From the NCBI GenBank assembly GCA_900550615.1, contig URSX01000027.1, positions 1 through 18,335 on the forward strand: DNA of 18,335 nt, given 5' to 3'. A program made the translations under genes and the position numbers. This document shows, piece by piece, positions 6,290-13,871 of the stretch. The number at the start of each line of letters is the position of its first letter. Position 1 is the first letter of the stretch. The notes beneath the pieces were generated by a model. That model had not been told where the DNA came from, did not search any database, and worked only from the letters and a program-made list of their open reading frames with translations. Source of the DNA: an uncultured Eubacteriales bacterium. GTDB taxonomy: Bacteria > Bacillota > Clostridia > Oscillospirales > Oscillospiraceae.

Positions 6290-6334
6290 TGGTGGAGACT
6301 GCTGGAGTCGAACCAGTGACCTCCTGCGTGTGAA
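6290..6334 (-). tRNA. Truncated tRNA 3' half, attachment site (left), probable tRNA-Val(CAC)
   Basis: Read on the - strand this is the 3' half of a tRNA. It has a loop TTCACAC with anticodon CAC (6332-6330), stem GCAGG, variable AGGTC, T-arm GGTTCGACTCC, acceptor AGTCTCC, then ACCA. The 5' half is missing: bases 6335-6339 are GATAT rather than the GCAGG needed to complete the anticodon stem. The 39 nt from 6290 match 18297-18335 with one difference (6307 versus 18314). This is a displaced tRNA end, as left by a tyrosine recombinase, not a working tRNA. Confidence 0.85.
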
Positions 6335-6345
6335 GATATGATGAA

Positions 6346-6385
6346 GGACGGAAAGCGTTGGTATCCAACGCTTTCCGTCCCTTTT
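6346..6385 (+). terminator. Strong terminator just inside the left island end
   Basis: A perfect 16-bp stem (6346-6361 with 6365-6380, loop TAT) is followed by CTTTT. It would stop rightward transcription entering the island from the chromosome. A second small hairpin, CAGTGG-GCGAT-CCACTG, follows at 6400-6416. Confidence 0.75.
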
Positions 6386-6445
6386 GCGTGCTTTCGGCTC
6401 AGTGGGCGATCCACTGTGTCCGCCTGTATCCACCTGCTTTTTTCC

Positions 6446-6460
6446 GCGTTTGGGTCAAGC
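6446..6460 (+). repeat. 15-bp direct repeat, left copy (candidate integrase arm site)
   Basis: GCGTTTGGGTCAAGC is identical to 18201-18215 and in the same orientation. Each copy lies about 80-160 bp from its attachment core. At the right end a further TTTGGGTCA lies at 18192-18200. A role as arm-type binding sites for the integrase N-terminus is inferred. Confidence 0.5.
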
Positions 6461-6475
6461 CCTGCGAAGGTGCAG

Positions 6476-6502
6476 AAATGACCACGCTGTAACCAAAGAA
6501 TA
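6476..6502 (+). repeat. 27-bp direct repeat, left copy
   Basis: This matches 17225-17251 at 26 of 27 positions (single G/A difference at 6486 versus 17235); the shared core includes CTGTAACCAAAGAATA. The right copy lies just upstream of the integrase gene. They may be integrase or excisionase sites, or a remnant of an earlier related element at the left end. Confidence 0.6.
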
Positions 6503-6534
6503 GGCGTGCCGCCTATCGACTTCCTTCAAAACAG

Positions 6535-6861
6535 TCAAATCCTGTGGTCGCGCACCCATTGGAGAAGCGAGTCGTAGTCCATTGTGCCGGAGGCGACGGA
6601 TAATCCGGCCTCCACAACCTCCTCGTTGGTACACTCCATGTGTATCCCGTTCACTTCCAGAAACGTCAGCATAACGTACATGCAGATGCGCTTGTTGCCG
6701 TCCACAAAAGCGTGGTTGGAGATGAGCGTATAGCCGAGCCGTGCGCCCTTTTCCTCCTTGGTAGGATAGAACTCCTGCCCGTCAAAGCCGGCAAAGGCGT
6801 TCTCCAATGCGGAATCCAGCAGGGCTTCATCCCGGAGACCGATACTGCCGCCTGTTTCCTG
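6535..6861 (-). pseudogene. Doc/Fic-family toxin fragment, 5'-truncated
   Basis: The last 107 or so codons encode a Doc-type Fic domain: ETGGSIGLRDEALLDSALEN, then YPTKEEKGARLGYTLISNHA, the catalytic motif HAFVDGNKR, and a C-terminus ending WVRDHRI. Intact Doc proteins have a dozen or so residues before ETGG (usually ...LIxETGG with a start codon). Here the frame instead runs back into sequence antisense to a VWA gene, so the native start is gone. The join lies near 6862. No antitoxin gene is visible. The active-site motif itself is intact, but without a start or a ribosome binding site I read it as a remnant. Confidence 0.75.
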
Positions 6862-7380
6862 GGCGACATTATCTGCTGTCTGGATGAGTCCAGTTCCACC
6901 GAAGGCGAAGCTGCGGCTTGGGGCAAGGCGGTAGCCATGACCCTGCTGGAGATTGCAGCCGAGAGCTGAAGGAGCTTTGCGCTGATCCATTTTGCTGGAA
7001 GCAGCAGTTGTCAAGTGGACATATTCCGTCCGGGCGAATACATACTGGAGGATAAACTGACGGCTTCGGAAACCTTCCCCGGCGGCGGCACCAACTTTGA
7101 ACGCCCCATCCGTGAAGCACTCCGATTGATGGACACTGAGGGCTTTGAAAAGGCCGATGTGGTTTTCATCACGGATGGCGAATGTGAGTTGCCCGATGCC
7201 TGCCAGCAGGAATTGCAATCAGCACAGGTCGCATATCATTTCACGGTAACAGGTATTTTGTTGGACGAAGGGCAATCTGGTATGGATTTCAGCCTGAAAC
7301 CCTTTTGCCAGAAGATTTACCGAACCAGTGAGCTGACGGATAATGCTGTTGTGCAATCGGTGATAGGCTTGCTGGTGTAG
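6862..7380 (+). pseudogene. VWA-domain protein fragment with in-frame stop
   Basis: The + strand reads GDIICCLDESSSTEGEAAAW (MIDAS DxSxS beginning at 6883) and KAVAMTLLEIAAES, then TGA at 6967-6969, then in the same frame RSFALIHFAGSSSCQVDIFR, FPGGGTNFERPIREALRLMD and FITDGECELPDACQQEL, ending at 7380. This is the C-terminal VWA domain of a CoxE/ViaA-like protein, interrupted by one nonsense codon (perhaps CGA to TGA). The N-terminal part is missing and is replaced by the antisense of the Doc fragment. VWA proteins of this type usually pair with a MoxR AAA+ ATPase, which is not present here. Confidence 0.7.
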
Positions 7381-7435
7381 CGCATGATATTATCCAAAGC
7401 GCAATATTTACAATCGGATCGGAGGAAAATATTAT
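7381..7435. other. Short join between gene fragments
   Basis: This lies between the VWA fragment stop and recognisable relaxase sequence. Neither strand gives a protein I recognise. It is probably rearranged sequence. Confidence 0.3.
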
Positions 7436-7716
7436 GATCGTTAATATAGTAGGGTGTGCGGCTGAAGTCCATCGCCTTCCGCACATCGGCACGGTAGACA
7501 TTGTAGCGGGTAGGCTTGCCGTTTTTCTCATCCAGCCAAACAGGACGGGAGGCGCTTTGTGAGACCTCTCAATGACGGACAGTCCGTATTCCCGGCAAAG
7601 GCGATCCGAGGCTTCTCGCAGGCGCTGTTGCTCTGCTTTGGAATAGTTGTACTTGCCGCCATCCCGAAAGGACACGGAGTTAAAGCAGAAATGGCAGTGG
7701 ATATGCTCCTTTAATG
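7436..7716 (-). pseudogene. Mobilization relaxase fragment, frameshifted
   Basis: On the - strand the sequence begins KEHIHCHFCFNSVSFRDGGK with the His-rich metal-binding motif HIHCH of plasmid or transposon relaxases, then YNYSKAEQQRLREASDRLCR and EYGLSVIE. A one-base frameshift follows near 7550-7565, after which the reading continues in another frame as RPVWLDEKNGKPTRYNVYRA and DVRKAMDFSRTPYY. Both ends are missing: the catalytic Tyr-containing N-terminus and the long C-terminus. It shows that a mobilizable element once contributed to this island. Confidence 0.75.
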
Positions 7717-7719
7717 AGT

Positions 7720-8121
7720 ACGATGGCTGCGCCTATTTGGCCCGGGGCGGCGCCACTGAGCTGGCCATCGAATCCTTGGTTACCTACACCATAAGCGGCT
7801 CCGGCAGCAACGGCGCAGACGAAGCCTTTGCCGACATCGCCGATGTGTGGTACCCGGATGGTGAGAAGGGCGGCCTCAGCTGTATCGTCATCCTGTCCGA
7901 TGGCCAGTGGGGCCTGGGGGGAGCGCACTCAGGCCGGGGAGGACTTTGTCACCGTGGACCGCGGCCAGCTGGAGCAGGATCCGGACGACGCGGACCAGTA
8001 TTACGCCCGCTCCAGCGCCTTTGATGACGTCACCTATGATATGCACACCACCGCTGAAAAGGACCTCCTCTGGTGGGGCGGGGAAAATGACACCTACCTG
8101 CGCCAGGCGGACAGCCAGTAA
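7720..8121 (+). pseudogene. Unknown protein fragment with homopolymer frameshift
   Basis: I do not recognise this protein. It reads EYDGCAYLARGGATELAIES, then SNGADEAFADIADVWYPDGE and KGGLSCIVILSDGQWG. A run of six G near 7916-7921 then shifts the frame, and it continues as ERTQAGEDFVTVDRGQLEQD and ends LLWWGGENDTYLRQADSQ at a TAA. The 5' end joins the relaxase fragment antisense at about 7717-7720, so there is no start. The composition (many Asp, Glu, Gly) suggests a secreted or surface domain, but no motif supports a function. Confidence 0.55.
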
Positions 8122-8157
8122 GCGGGCATTGCCCCCATGTGTCCATGCCGATTAGAT

Positions 8158-8205
8158 ATAAAAGCTCCGCTCCTTCGACGCCAGGCGAAGGAGCGGAGCT
8201 TTTAT
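8158..8205. terminator. Strong bidirectional terminator ending the cargo operon
   Basis: A perfect 20-bp stem (8158-8177 with 8186-8205) carries A/T runs at its base (ATAAAA ... TTTTAT), so either strand gives a U-tail. It lies 43 bp past the BTAD regulator stop and probably ends the leftward operon. It also ends the broken rightward gene at 8121. Confidence 0.85.
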
Positions 8206-8247
8206 CTTATCTTGCGGCAAAGCCACATGGCCTACACAGGATTTCTG

Positions 8248-9363
8248 TTACAGGATCACCAGCTTGTGGCTGCATTTCTTCTGCAGAACCTCTGCCACAT
8301 CCCGGCTTAGCGCATCCAAGGGGGCGCCGTTCAGGGAGCGAATCTCCAGCCTGCAGGCCTGTTTTCCCGTGCAGAGGCCGGTTATCAGGTCTATAAAAGC
8401 CTCCGCTACGCGCACCATGGGTACGCATGTCGGCGTCTGCGCAGGCAGGATAGGCTGCAAATAGGCCAGGTCCGAGAGCTGGCGCTGTGTCAGATGGTCG
8501 CTCCAGGTGATCTGATTGCTTTGGCAAAGCGCCTTCAGCACCTGGGACATCCAGCCGCCGGGAAGGGACGGAATGGTGCAGACCTCCAAATGCAGCACAT
8601 TTTCCTCCACATCCCTGGTTTTCTGCAAGTGGAACTGCTTGCTCAGCTCCTGCAGCTCCGGAGAGGGCTCGGCCCCCACATCCCGCAGCAGCCGGCCATA
8701 GAACATCTGATAGTACTGCACGGCATCCCGCCAGGCGCTTCGCCGGATCAGTATCTCCAAACGGATTTTTGCAATATCCTCGTTATAGGGGTCTATCTCC
8801 TCGCAGGCGGACATATACTGCAGGCAATCAGCATCCAGTGCGTTTTCATAGGTCAGCCGGATCAAGCGGTGATAGACCACCAGCTTTCGGTTTTCCAAAT
8901 AGTACCGGCGCTGGATGATATACTCCAAAAAGTTCTCGCAATTGTGCAGGCTGCAGTTTTCAAAAAAGTCGCCCCGGAACAGGGATAGCAGATGCTTCAG
9001 CTCTGCGATGGAGTTGATATCCTCGAGAGCGGCCTGCTCGATCTCAGATATATCGCACAGGAAGCTAAAGTTGGGATTGACTTTGATATCATCCTTGGAC
9101 ACCAGCAGAAGCGACTCGCCATCCGCCTGCACGAGGGCCTTTTTGATCTGCCAAAGGTTGAAGCGCAAGTTGTATTTGGCGGCATCATCGCTGCTTTCGC
9201 TCCAAAGATAGCTGATGATGTCGCTGCGGCGCATTTGCCGGGTCTCCTTCATCAGGACCAGGGCGATGATAGCTGCAGCCTTGCTGCTGATCTGATCGCT
9301 GACATCCGCACCGTCCAGCAAAAATCGGGGCCCGCCCATAAACGTAATATACAACATACTCAT
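8248..9363 (-). CDS. BTAD/SARP-type transcriptional regulator
   Basis: The 371-aa protein has an N-terminal winged helix of the OmpR/SARP kind (about residues 1-95: MLYITFMGGPRFLLDGADVS, then SSKAAAIIALVLM and LRFNLWQIKKAL). A helical bacterial transcriptional activation domain follows at about 110-245 (LFRGDFFENCSLHNCENFLE, YYLENRKLVVYHRLIRLTYE, AVQYYQMFYGRLLRDVGAEP). Residues 250-371 match nothing I know and may sense a ligand. SARPs are best known from actinobacterial antibiotic clusters; BTAD proteins also occur in clostridia. The start overlaps the upstream amidohydrolase stop by 4 bp (ATGA), so it is coupled to the operon and is its last gene. It may activate the operon; see the direct repeat at 16933-16949. 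Confidence 0.88.
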   Translation of the reverse strand: MSMLYITFMGGPRFLLDGADVSDQISSKAAAIIALVLMKETRQMRRSDIISYLWSESSDDAAKYNLRFNLWQIKKALVQADGESLLLVSKDDIKVNPNFSFLCDISEIEQAALEDINSIAELKHLLSLFRGDFFENCSLHNCENFLEYIIQRRYYLENRKLVVYHRLIRLTYENALDADCLQYMSACEEIDPYNEDIAKIRLEILIRRSAWRDAVQYYQMFYGRLLRDVGAEPSPELQELSKQFHLQKTRDVEENVLHLEVCTIPSLPGGWMSQVLKALCQSNQITWSDHLTQRQLSDLAYLQPILPAQTPTCVPMVRVAEAFIDLITGLCTGKQACRLEIRSLNGAPLDALSRDVAEVLQKKCSHKLVIL

Positions 9364-10919
9364 ACATTCCGGTCAAATACGACCCGCCCGTCTTTGATGG
9401 TCATATCCACTTGAACGTCCTTCAGCTGCCGCAGATCCATCTGCGTTATATCCCGGTCCAGGATCACAATATCGGCATCCTTCCCCTCACGGAGGCTCCC
9501 CTTTTTCTTTTCCAAAAAGAGGGCATAAGCCCCAAGGCTTGTATACATCTCCAGTGCCTCCTGCAGCGTTACGCTATTGGCGGCAACGGGATGGTTGACG
9601 GCGTAGTGGATGCCCTGGAAGGGATTGGGGTTGGTGATGGGTGGATCCGATCCGCCGCAGATGGTAATGCCGCTGTCGATAATCCGGCGAAATTGGTTGG
9701 TAGTGCCGTAACGATCGCCCAGGCGCTGCTGATACATACCGCCAGGATAGCCCCACAGCCCCTCATAGGCGGGCTGCATGCACAAAATGACGCCCAGGCG
9801 GGCAGCCCGCTGCATCTGGGAGGGTGTTATAAGCTCCGCATGCTCAATGCGGTGGCGCATGGAGCGCACGTCATAGTGTTTCGCGGCGGCCTCCAGCGCC
9901 TGGAGCACGGTCTCGATGGCGGCGTCGCCAATGGCGTCAAAGCCAATCTGCAGATTGTTTTGGCAGCACTCCATGGTAAAATGTGTCAGCGCATCCCGAG
10001 TCATGTAGATCCACCCCTTCCGGTGGGGCGCATCGGCATAGTCAAAGGAAAGGGCCGCTGTCCGGCCGCCCATGGTGCCGTCGATGTACAGGGCGCCGCC
10101 GATATGCTTGAGGCCGTGCTGCAGGGCACGCTTATACTCGGTGGTCTGATAGAAAATCTCTATGGTCAGAGGATAGCGGTCCTTATAGCGCACCAAGAAC
10201 TCACTGGTGCGCAGAGGGCTCTGCTCTGCCTTGGCGCCCCGGCACTCCATGGCGGCCACGGTGGTAATGCCATGGGAAAGGGCTGTGCCCACTGTGCGGG
10301 CGGCAGCGGTATCAAAGTCATCATAGGAATAGGCGTCCAGCACGTTGCCCTCCAGCCGGTTTTCCGCCTGATTGGTGAAGATACCTGTGGGAATACCGCT
10401 GTCATCCATATGGATGCCCGGCAGGGTAAAGGGAATCTTATTATACAGGATGCCCACGGTATTGAGGATAATGGTGTGATAGTCTAAGGAGAAGATCAGA
10501 ACCGGCTTATCGGCGCAGTAACGATCCAGGACCTTGCGATCCGGAAGGGCCTTTTCCTCCAGGCGGCTGCTGTCCAGCCGATAGGCAGTGACAACGCTGC
10601 GGCTGGCCGCCTCACGCCGGATAATCTGACCGATCTCATCATAATTGCGCACATGGGACAGATCTACATACCCGCACTCCAAGCCGATACGCACCACCTG
10701 AAAGTGGTTATCAATAAACCCCGGCAATACCGTCCGGCCCCCGGCATCAATGATCTGCACGGTGCCGGAGATATACTCCGGGTCGCACTTTCCCACGCCC
10801 AGGCGGGCAATCTTGCCGCCCTGGGTCAAAAGCCAATCGGCGCGCACATCTCCATCCATACAGAGGATCTTCCCGTTTTTGATGAGCAGGTCTCGTTGAT
10901 CCATGGCATTTGCCCCCAT
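9360..10919 (-). CDS. YtcJ-like amidohydrolase with divergent metal site
   Basis: This 519-aa protein belongs to the Amidohydro_3/YtcJ group (TIM-barrel hydrolases acting on C-N bonds). Supporting motifs are VLPGFIDNH (64-72), YIDGTMGGRTA (278-288), DAIGDAA (328-334), RHRIEHAE (355-362), GSDPPITNPNPF and KGSLREGKDADIVILDRD near the end. Three usual ligand positions differ: HxH is H72-F-Q74, the barrel Lys (compare Lys293 of the paralog encoded at 13872-15497) aligns with Ala276, and the HAIGD His is Asp328. The later His360 and the GSD Asp remain. The active site is therefore altered or not binuclear. The start at 10919 has little room for a ribosome binding site; the ATG at 10904, behind GGGGGC, is an alternative. 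It overlaps the BTAD gene by 4 bp and has a possible promoter of its own. Confidence 0.9.
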   Translation of the reverse strand: MGANAMDQRDLLIKNGKILCMDGDVRADWLLTQGGKIARLGVGKCDPEYISGTVQIIDAGGRTVLPGFIDNHFQVVRIGLECGYVDLSHVRNYDEIGQIIRREAASRSVVTAYRLDSSRLEEKALPDRKVLDRYCADKPVLIFSLDYHTIILNTVGILYNKIPFTLPGIHMDDSGIPTGIFTNQAENRLEGNVLDAYSYDDFDTAAARTVGTALSHGITTVAAMECRGAKAEQSPLRTSEFLVRYKDRYPLTIEIFYQTTEYKRALQHGLKHIGGALYIDGTMGGRTAALSFDYADAPHRKGWIYMTRDALTHFTMECCQNNLQIGFDAIGDAAIETVLQALEAAAKHYDVRSMRHRIEHAELITPSQMQRAARLGVILCMQPAYEGLWGYPGGMYQQRLGDRYGTTNQFRRIIDSGITICGGSDPPITNPNPFQGIHYAVNHPVAANSVTLQEALEMYTSLGAYALFLEKKKGSLREGKDADIVILDRDITQMDLRQLKDVQVDMTIKDGRVVFDRNV

Positions 10920-10943
10920 CCTACAGTGTTCTTTACAGAAAGA

Positions 10944-10972
10944 AGTATAGCAGACTCCGCCCGAAAAGGGAA
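10944..10972 (-). promoter_or_regulatory. Candidate internal promoter with extended -10
   Basis: On the - strand TGC-TATACT (10952-10944) is an extended -10, preceded at 17 bp by a weak -35 TTCCCT. It sits in the 57-bp gap between the serine hydrolase and the second amidohydrolase, the longest gap in that half of the operon. It could give separate expression of the amidohydrolase and the BTAD regulator. Confidence 0.45.
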
Positions 10973-10976
10973 GCCT

Positions 10977-11987
10977 CTATTCCGCTGTCTCTATGAAGGC
11001 GGCCATGGCTGCCAGGAAATCTGCGTCCGTCAGCTCTGCCGCCAGGTCATAGCACAGGGAGAGACCATTGTCGCTGTTGGTGGTGACCACAAGGCCATCC
11101 CCCGTCTGCTGATCCCACAGGGCCAGAGACTTGAAGCCATCGTTATCGCCCCAGTGCCACCGGACGGAGGGTTCCTTTCGTATGAGGCCCACACCCAGGC
11201 CCCAGGCAATGTCATCATCGGCGATGCTCTGCACGGAGCCCATCTGGTGATAAGTGTCCTCCCGCAGCCCACCCCGGCTGCAGAGCAGGCCGGAAATAAA
11301 CCGGGCGTAATCCGCGGCGTTGGAATACAGGGACCAGGCAGCATTGGGCTCCGGGGCGTTGCCGGTTAGATCCACACAATCCCGCACGCGGCAAGGATTG
11401 CCCTCCGCATCAAAGCCCGGAGAAATGGCGCTGCCCACCCCCGGCGTCCAAAGCACGGCGGAGCGGTGCATTTGAAAGGGCGTGAAAGCATGGCCCGCAA
11501 ACAGCTCCGGGAGAGATTGCCCCGTAATTTTTTCCGCCAAGTGCTGCAGCAGATAATAGCCCTGGCCGGAATAGCTATAGGCCGTACCCGGGGCAAAGAG
11601 CATGGGCATAGGGCGGCTGTGCCAATCCGGCAAGCCGGAGCTGTGGCTGAGGATGTGGCGGGGGGTGATCTTTGCAAAATCCGGGTCCTGGGACCAGGGC
11701 TCGCCTCCCAGCCGGGCAGGCACCGACTCATCCAGGGCCAGCAGCCCCTCATCAGCTAATTGCAGGGCCAGTACGGCAAACAGGGGCTTTGTCAGGGATG
11801 CGCACTCAAAGAGGGTACCCTCCGTCACCGGGGCGGCGCCGGCAGCGCCGCTGACAGCGGAATGGGTCACCTGTCCCCCCTGCAGCAGGGCCACGCTGCA
11901 CCCCGGTACACCCCGGCAGGTCATCCGGTGGGCCAAAAGCTCCGGATCCCCGCAGAAATGCTTCGCTTTTTCCGTTACAATATGCAT
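10977..11987 (-). CDS. Serine hydrolase, class C beta-lactamase fold
   Basis: The 336-aa protein has the penicillin-binding/class C fold: SxxK as SLTK (64-67, nucleophile Ser64 and Lys67), the second motif YSYSGQGY with Tyr139-Ser140-Gly141 in place of Tyr-x-Asn, and HWG (278-280) in place of KTG. HILSHSSGLPDW (111-122) is also typical of the family. No signal peptide or lipobox is present, so it is probably cytosolic, unlike true beta-lactamases or penicillin-binding proteins. Cytosolic relatives include D-aminopeptidases, esterases and amidases. It starts 10 bp after the racemase stop, behind AAGGGGGA. The neighbours suggest hydrolysis of an imported amide or D-peptide; this is inference. 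Confidence 0.88.
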   Translation of the reverse strand: MHIVTEKAKHFCGDPELLAHRMTCRGVPGCSVALLQGGQVTHSAVSGAAGAAPVTEGTLFECASLTKPLFAVLALQLADEGLLALDESVPARLGGEPWSQDPDFAKITPRHILSHSSGLPDWHSRPMPMLFAPGTAYSYSGQGYYLLQHLAEKITGQSLPELFAGHAFTPFQMHRSAVLWTPGVGSAISPGFDAEGNPCRVRDCVDLTGNAPEPNAAWSLYSNAADYARFISGLLCSRGGLREDTYHQMGSVQSIADDDIAWGLGVGLIRKEPSVRWHWGDNDGFKSLALWDQQTGDGLVVTTNSDNGLSLCYDLAAELTDADFLAAMAAFIETAE

Positions 11988-11997
11988 AGAGTCCCCC

Positions 11998-12702
11998 TTA
12001 CATTTTTTTCACGGGATAGCCTGCGAAGGAAACAGCAGCCTCGGCCAGGATCTGCGTGGGATCCGACACGGGATAGGGCAGCTCGCATTGGGCAAACACA
12101 ATGGGAAGCTCCGTGCAGCCCAGGACAAAGCACTCCGCCCCCTGGGCTATCATGGCATCCAGGGTGCAGCGCAGGGCTGCCACGTCAATGGCGCCTAAGT
12201 TTCCGGCCTTGACGCCATCGTAGATGGCGGACATGACCCGGCGCTGACCGGGAGCATCGGGCTTGATGACCCGTATGCCACGACCGGAGAGGAGGTTTTC
12301 ATAAATGCCGGTTTGAATGGTTCCGTCGGTGGCCAAAAGGCCCACGGCGGTCACGCCCGCCCGTTCCAGATGGTCCGCCGTCAGGCGCAGCATGTGCAGC
12401 ACCGGCAGGTGGGTCCGGAGGCAGAGGTCATCGTAGAACCAGTGGGCAGTGTTGCAGGGCATGATCAGGACGTCGGCCCCGGCAGCCGCCAGGGTGTTAG
12501 CCGAGCGCACCAGCTGGGGTACCGGATCCTCGCCGCCCATGAGGATGGCCGCAGTGCGGTCGGGAATATCCGTGTTGCAGTCCACGATCACATGGGGAAA
12601 GTCCTGATCCCGGGCGGCGTCCGTGGCGTGGATGATCTTCTCGAACAGATCTGCCGTGGCCAGGGGGCCCATGCCGCCGATAATGCCGATAATCTTTTTC
12701 AC
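11998..12702 (-). CDS. Aspartate/glutamate racemase family protein
   Basis: The 234-aa product begins MKKIIGIIGGMGPLATADLF, the N-terminal signature of the Asp/Glu/hydantoin racemase superfamily (aspartate racemase branch). Both catalytic cysteines are present: Cys83 in MPCNTAHW and Cys196 in LGCTELP. Such enzymes interconvert L- and D-aspartate or glutamate, cofactor-free; some act on related substrates. The start is a GTG at 12702 with GAAGGGGA about 10 nt upstream. It lies 14 bp after the peptidase gene. In this operon it could convert D-residues released by the hydrolases to the L-form, or act on an unusual acidic amino acid. Confidence 0.92.
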   Translation of the reverse strand: MKKIIGIIGGMGPLATADLFEKIIHATDAARDQDFPHVIVDCNTDIPDRTAAILMGGEDPVPQLVRSANTLAAAGADVLIMPCNTAHWFYDDLCLRTHLPVLHMLRLTADHLERAGVTAVGLLATDGTIQTGIYENLLSGRGIRVIKPDAPGQRRVMSAIYDGVKAGNLGAIDVAALRCTLDAMIAQGAECFVLGCTELPIVFAQCELPYPVSDPTQILAEAAVSFAGYPVKKM

Positions 12703-12716
12703 AGTCGGTCCCCTTC

Positions 12717-13766
12717 TTACTTTTCGGATTTTTTCTCGGGCATATAGAGGTCTGCCAGGCTCTTATAATGGTTGCCCGCCCGGCCTGTTACGGCTTTGGC
12801 GTGGAGCATGGAGCTGATGATAGCCTCGTCCACGCTCTCGATAGCCGCCCGGAACACCTCGTCAATATCCTCCTCGTACACCAGGCGGATGGATTCCAGC
12901 CGATCGCTGCTGTAATGGGCCAGCTTGTTTCCGGTGGTGAAGGCCAGGGCAATTTCGCCGCTGCCGTTGCCGGAAATGCCGCCGGTGCGGGCAATGCCGG
13001 ATTGGGCGCGCTTGGCCACCCGCTCCAGCTGCCGGGCTGAAAGGGGAACATCCGTGGCGATGATGACGATAATGCTGCCCTTATCCTTCAGCTCCGACTG
13101 CTCCTGCCAGAACAGCCGCTCACCTACCGGGTCCCCTGCCACACGCAGGTCACGCAGGGTGCCGAAGTTGGTCATGACCAAGGCGCCCACGGTGTAGGTC
13201 TCGCCATAGAGATGGCAAAGCCGGGAGGCGGAACCGATGCCGCCCTTGAGGGAGTAGCACACCATGCCGGCGCCGGCGCCCACATCACCCTCGGCAAAGG
13301 TCTCCGATGCTGCCGCCAGAGCCGCACGGGCGTGCTCCTTGGTGACATGCAGGCCGCGGATGTCGCTGAGACGGGCATCGTTGCACTCCATGACCAGGGA
13401 ATTGACCGTGCCTGCATCCAGGCCAATGTCGTCGTTTCGCTCCAGCATATACTCCACCAGCGCCGTGGACACGGTGCCCACGGACAGGGTATTGGTCAGC
13501 AAAATGGGGGTCTCCAAAGTGCCCAGCTCCTGCACCTGGACCAGGCCGATGCTCTTGCCGAAGCCGTTGATAACATGAGCCCCGGCCAGGCACTTCTCGT
13601 GGAACACATCCCCTGTGTGGGGAATGATGGCGGTGACGCCGGTATGTACCTCGCCGTCGTGGAGGGTCACCTGGCCCACACGAACACCCGGCACATCGGT
13701 AATGAGGTTGCGCTGACCGTGCTCCATGTAGCCGAAGGTCAGGCCATATCTGCTCTCTACGCCCAT
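12717..13766 (-). CDS. P1-family aminopeptidase (DmpA/BapA-like, S58)
   Basis: I start this at the ATG at 13766 (349 aa), behind AGGAGGAAATAAG; a frame open from 13829 runs into the intergenic hairpin. It is a DmpA/BapA-type Ntn hydrolase: RNLITDVPGVRVGQVTLHDG (19-38), HTGVTAIIPH, AGAHVINGFGKSIGL, DVGAGAGMVCYSLKGGIGSA, and the self-cleavage region KDKGSIIVIIATDVPLSARQ, where Gly230-Ser231 is the predicted cut and Ser231 the nucleophile. SGNGSGEIALAFTTGN follows. Family members release N-terminal D-Ala or Gly (DmpA) or beta-amino acids (BapA), which ordinary peptidases leave. No signal peptide is seen. Its presence is the main clue that the operon handles non-standard peptides. Confidence 0.92.
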   Translation of the reverse strand: MGVESRYGLTFGYMEHGQRNLITDVPGVRVGQVTLHDGEVHTGVTAIIPHTGDVFHEKCLAGAHVINGFGKSIGLVQVQELGTLETPILLTNTLSVGTVSTALVEYMLERNDDIGLDAGTVNSLVMECNDARLSDIRGLHVTKEHARAALAAASETFAEGDVGAGAGMVCYSLKGGIGSASRLCHLYGETYTVGALVMTNFGTLRDLRVAGDPVGERLFWQEQSELKDKGSIIVIIATDVPLSARQLERVAKRAQSGIARTGGISGNGSGEIALAFTTGNKLAHYSSDRLESIRLVYEEDIDEVFRAAIESVDEAIISSMLHAKAVTGRAGNHYKSLADLYMPEKKSEK

Positions 13767-13804
13767 AATCTTATTTCCTCCTATTTTCTTGCTTATGCAA
13801 CAAG

Positions 13805-13854
13805 AGGGCCGCCCGCTCAGCTCGTACAAACATACGCACTGAACGAGCAGCCCT
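13805..13854 (-). promoter_or_regulatory. Intercistronic RNA hairpin in the cargo operon
   Basis: On the - strand AGGGCTGCTCGTTC (13854-13841) pairs with GAGCGGGCGGCCCT (13818-13805) as a 14-bp stem with three G-U wobbles and a 22-nt loop. On the + strand those positions are C-A mismatches, so the structure belongs to the operon transcript. No good U-run follows, so it may stabilise or process mRNA ends between amidohydrolase and peptidase, or terminate only in part. Confidence 0.5.
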
Positions 13855-13871
13855 GTCGCTTTTCGTAATCG

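Noticed and set aside
4964..6433. 489-codon open frame on the - strand opposite the PLP enzyme
   Set aside because: The + strand encodes an unmistakable PLP enzyme with all catalytic motifs; the antisense product has repetitive Val/Gly/His composition and runs through the tRNA fragment and terminators.
6535..7218. A 227-aa intact Doc-like toxin
   Set aside because: Only the last 107 or so residues are Doc-like; the first 120 are antisense of a VWA gene fragment, so the long frame is a chance fusion.
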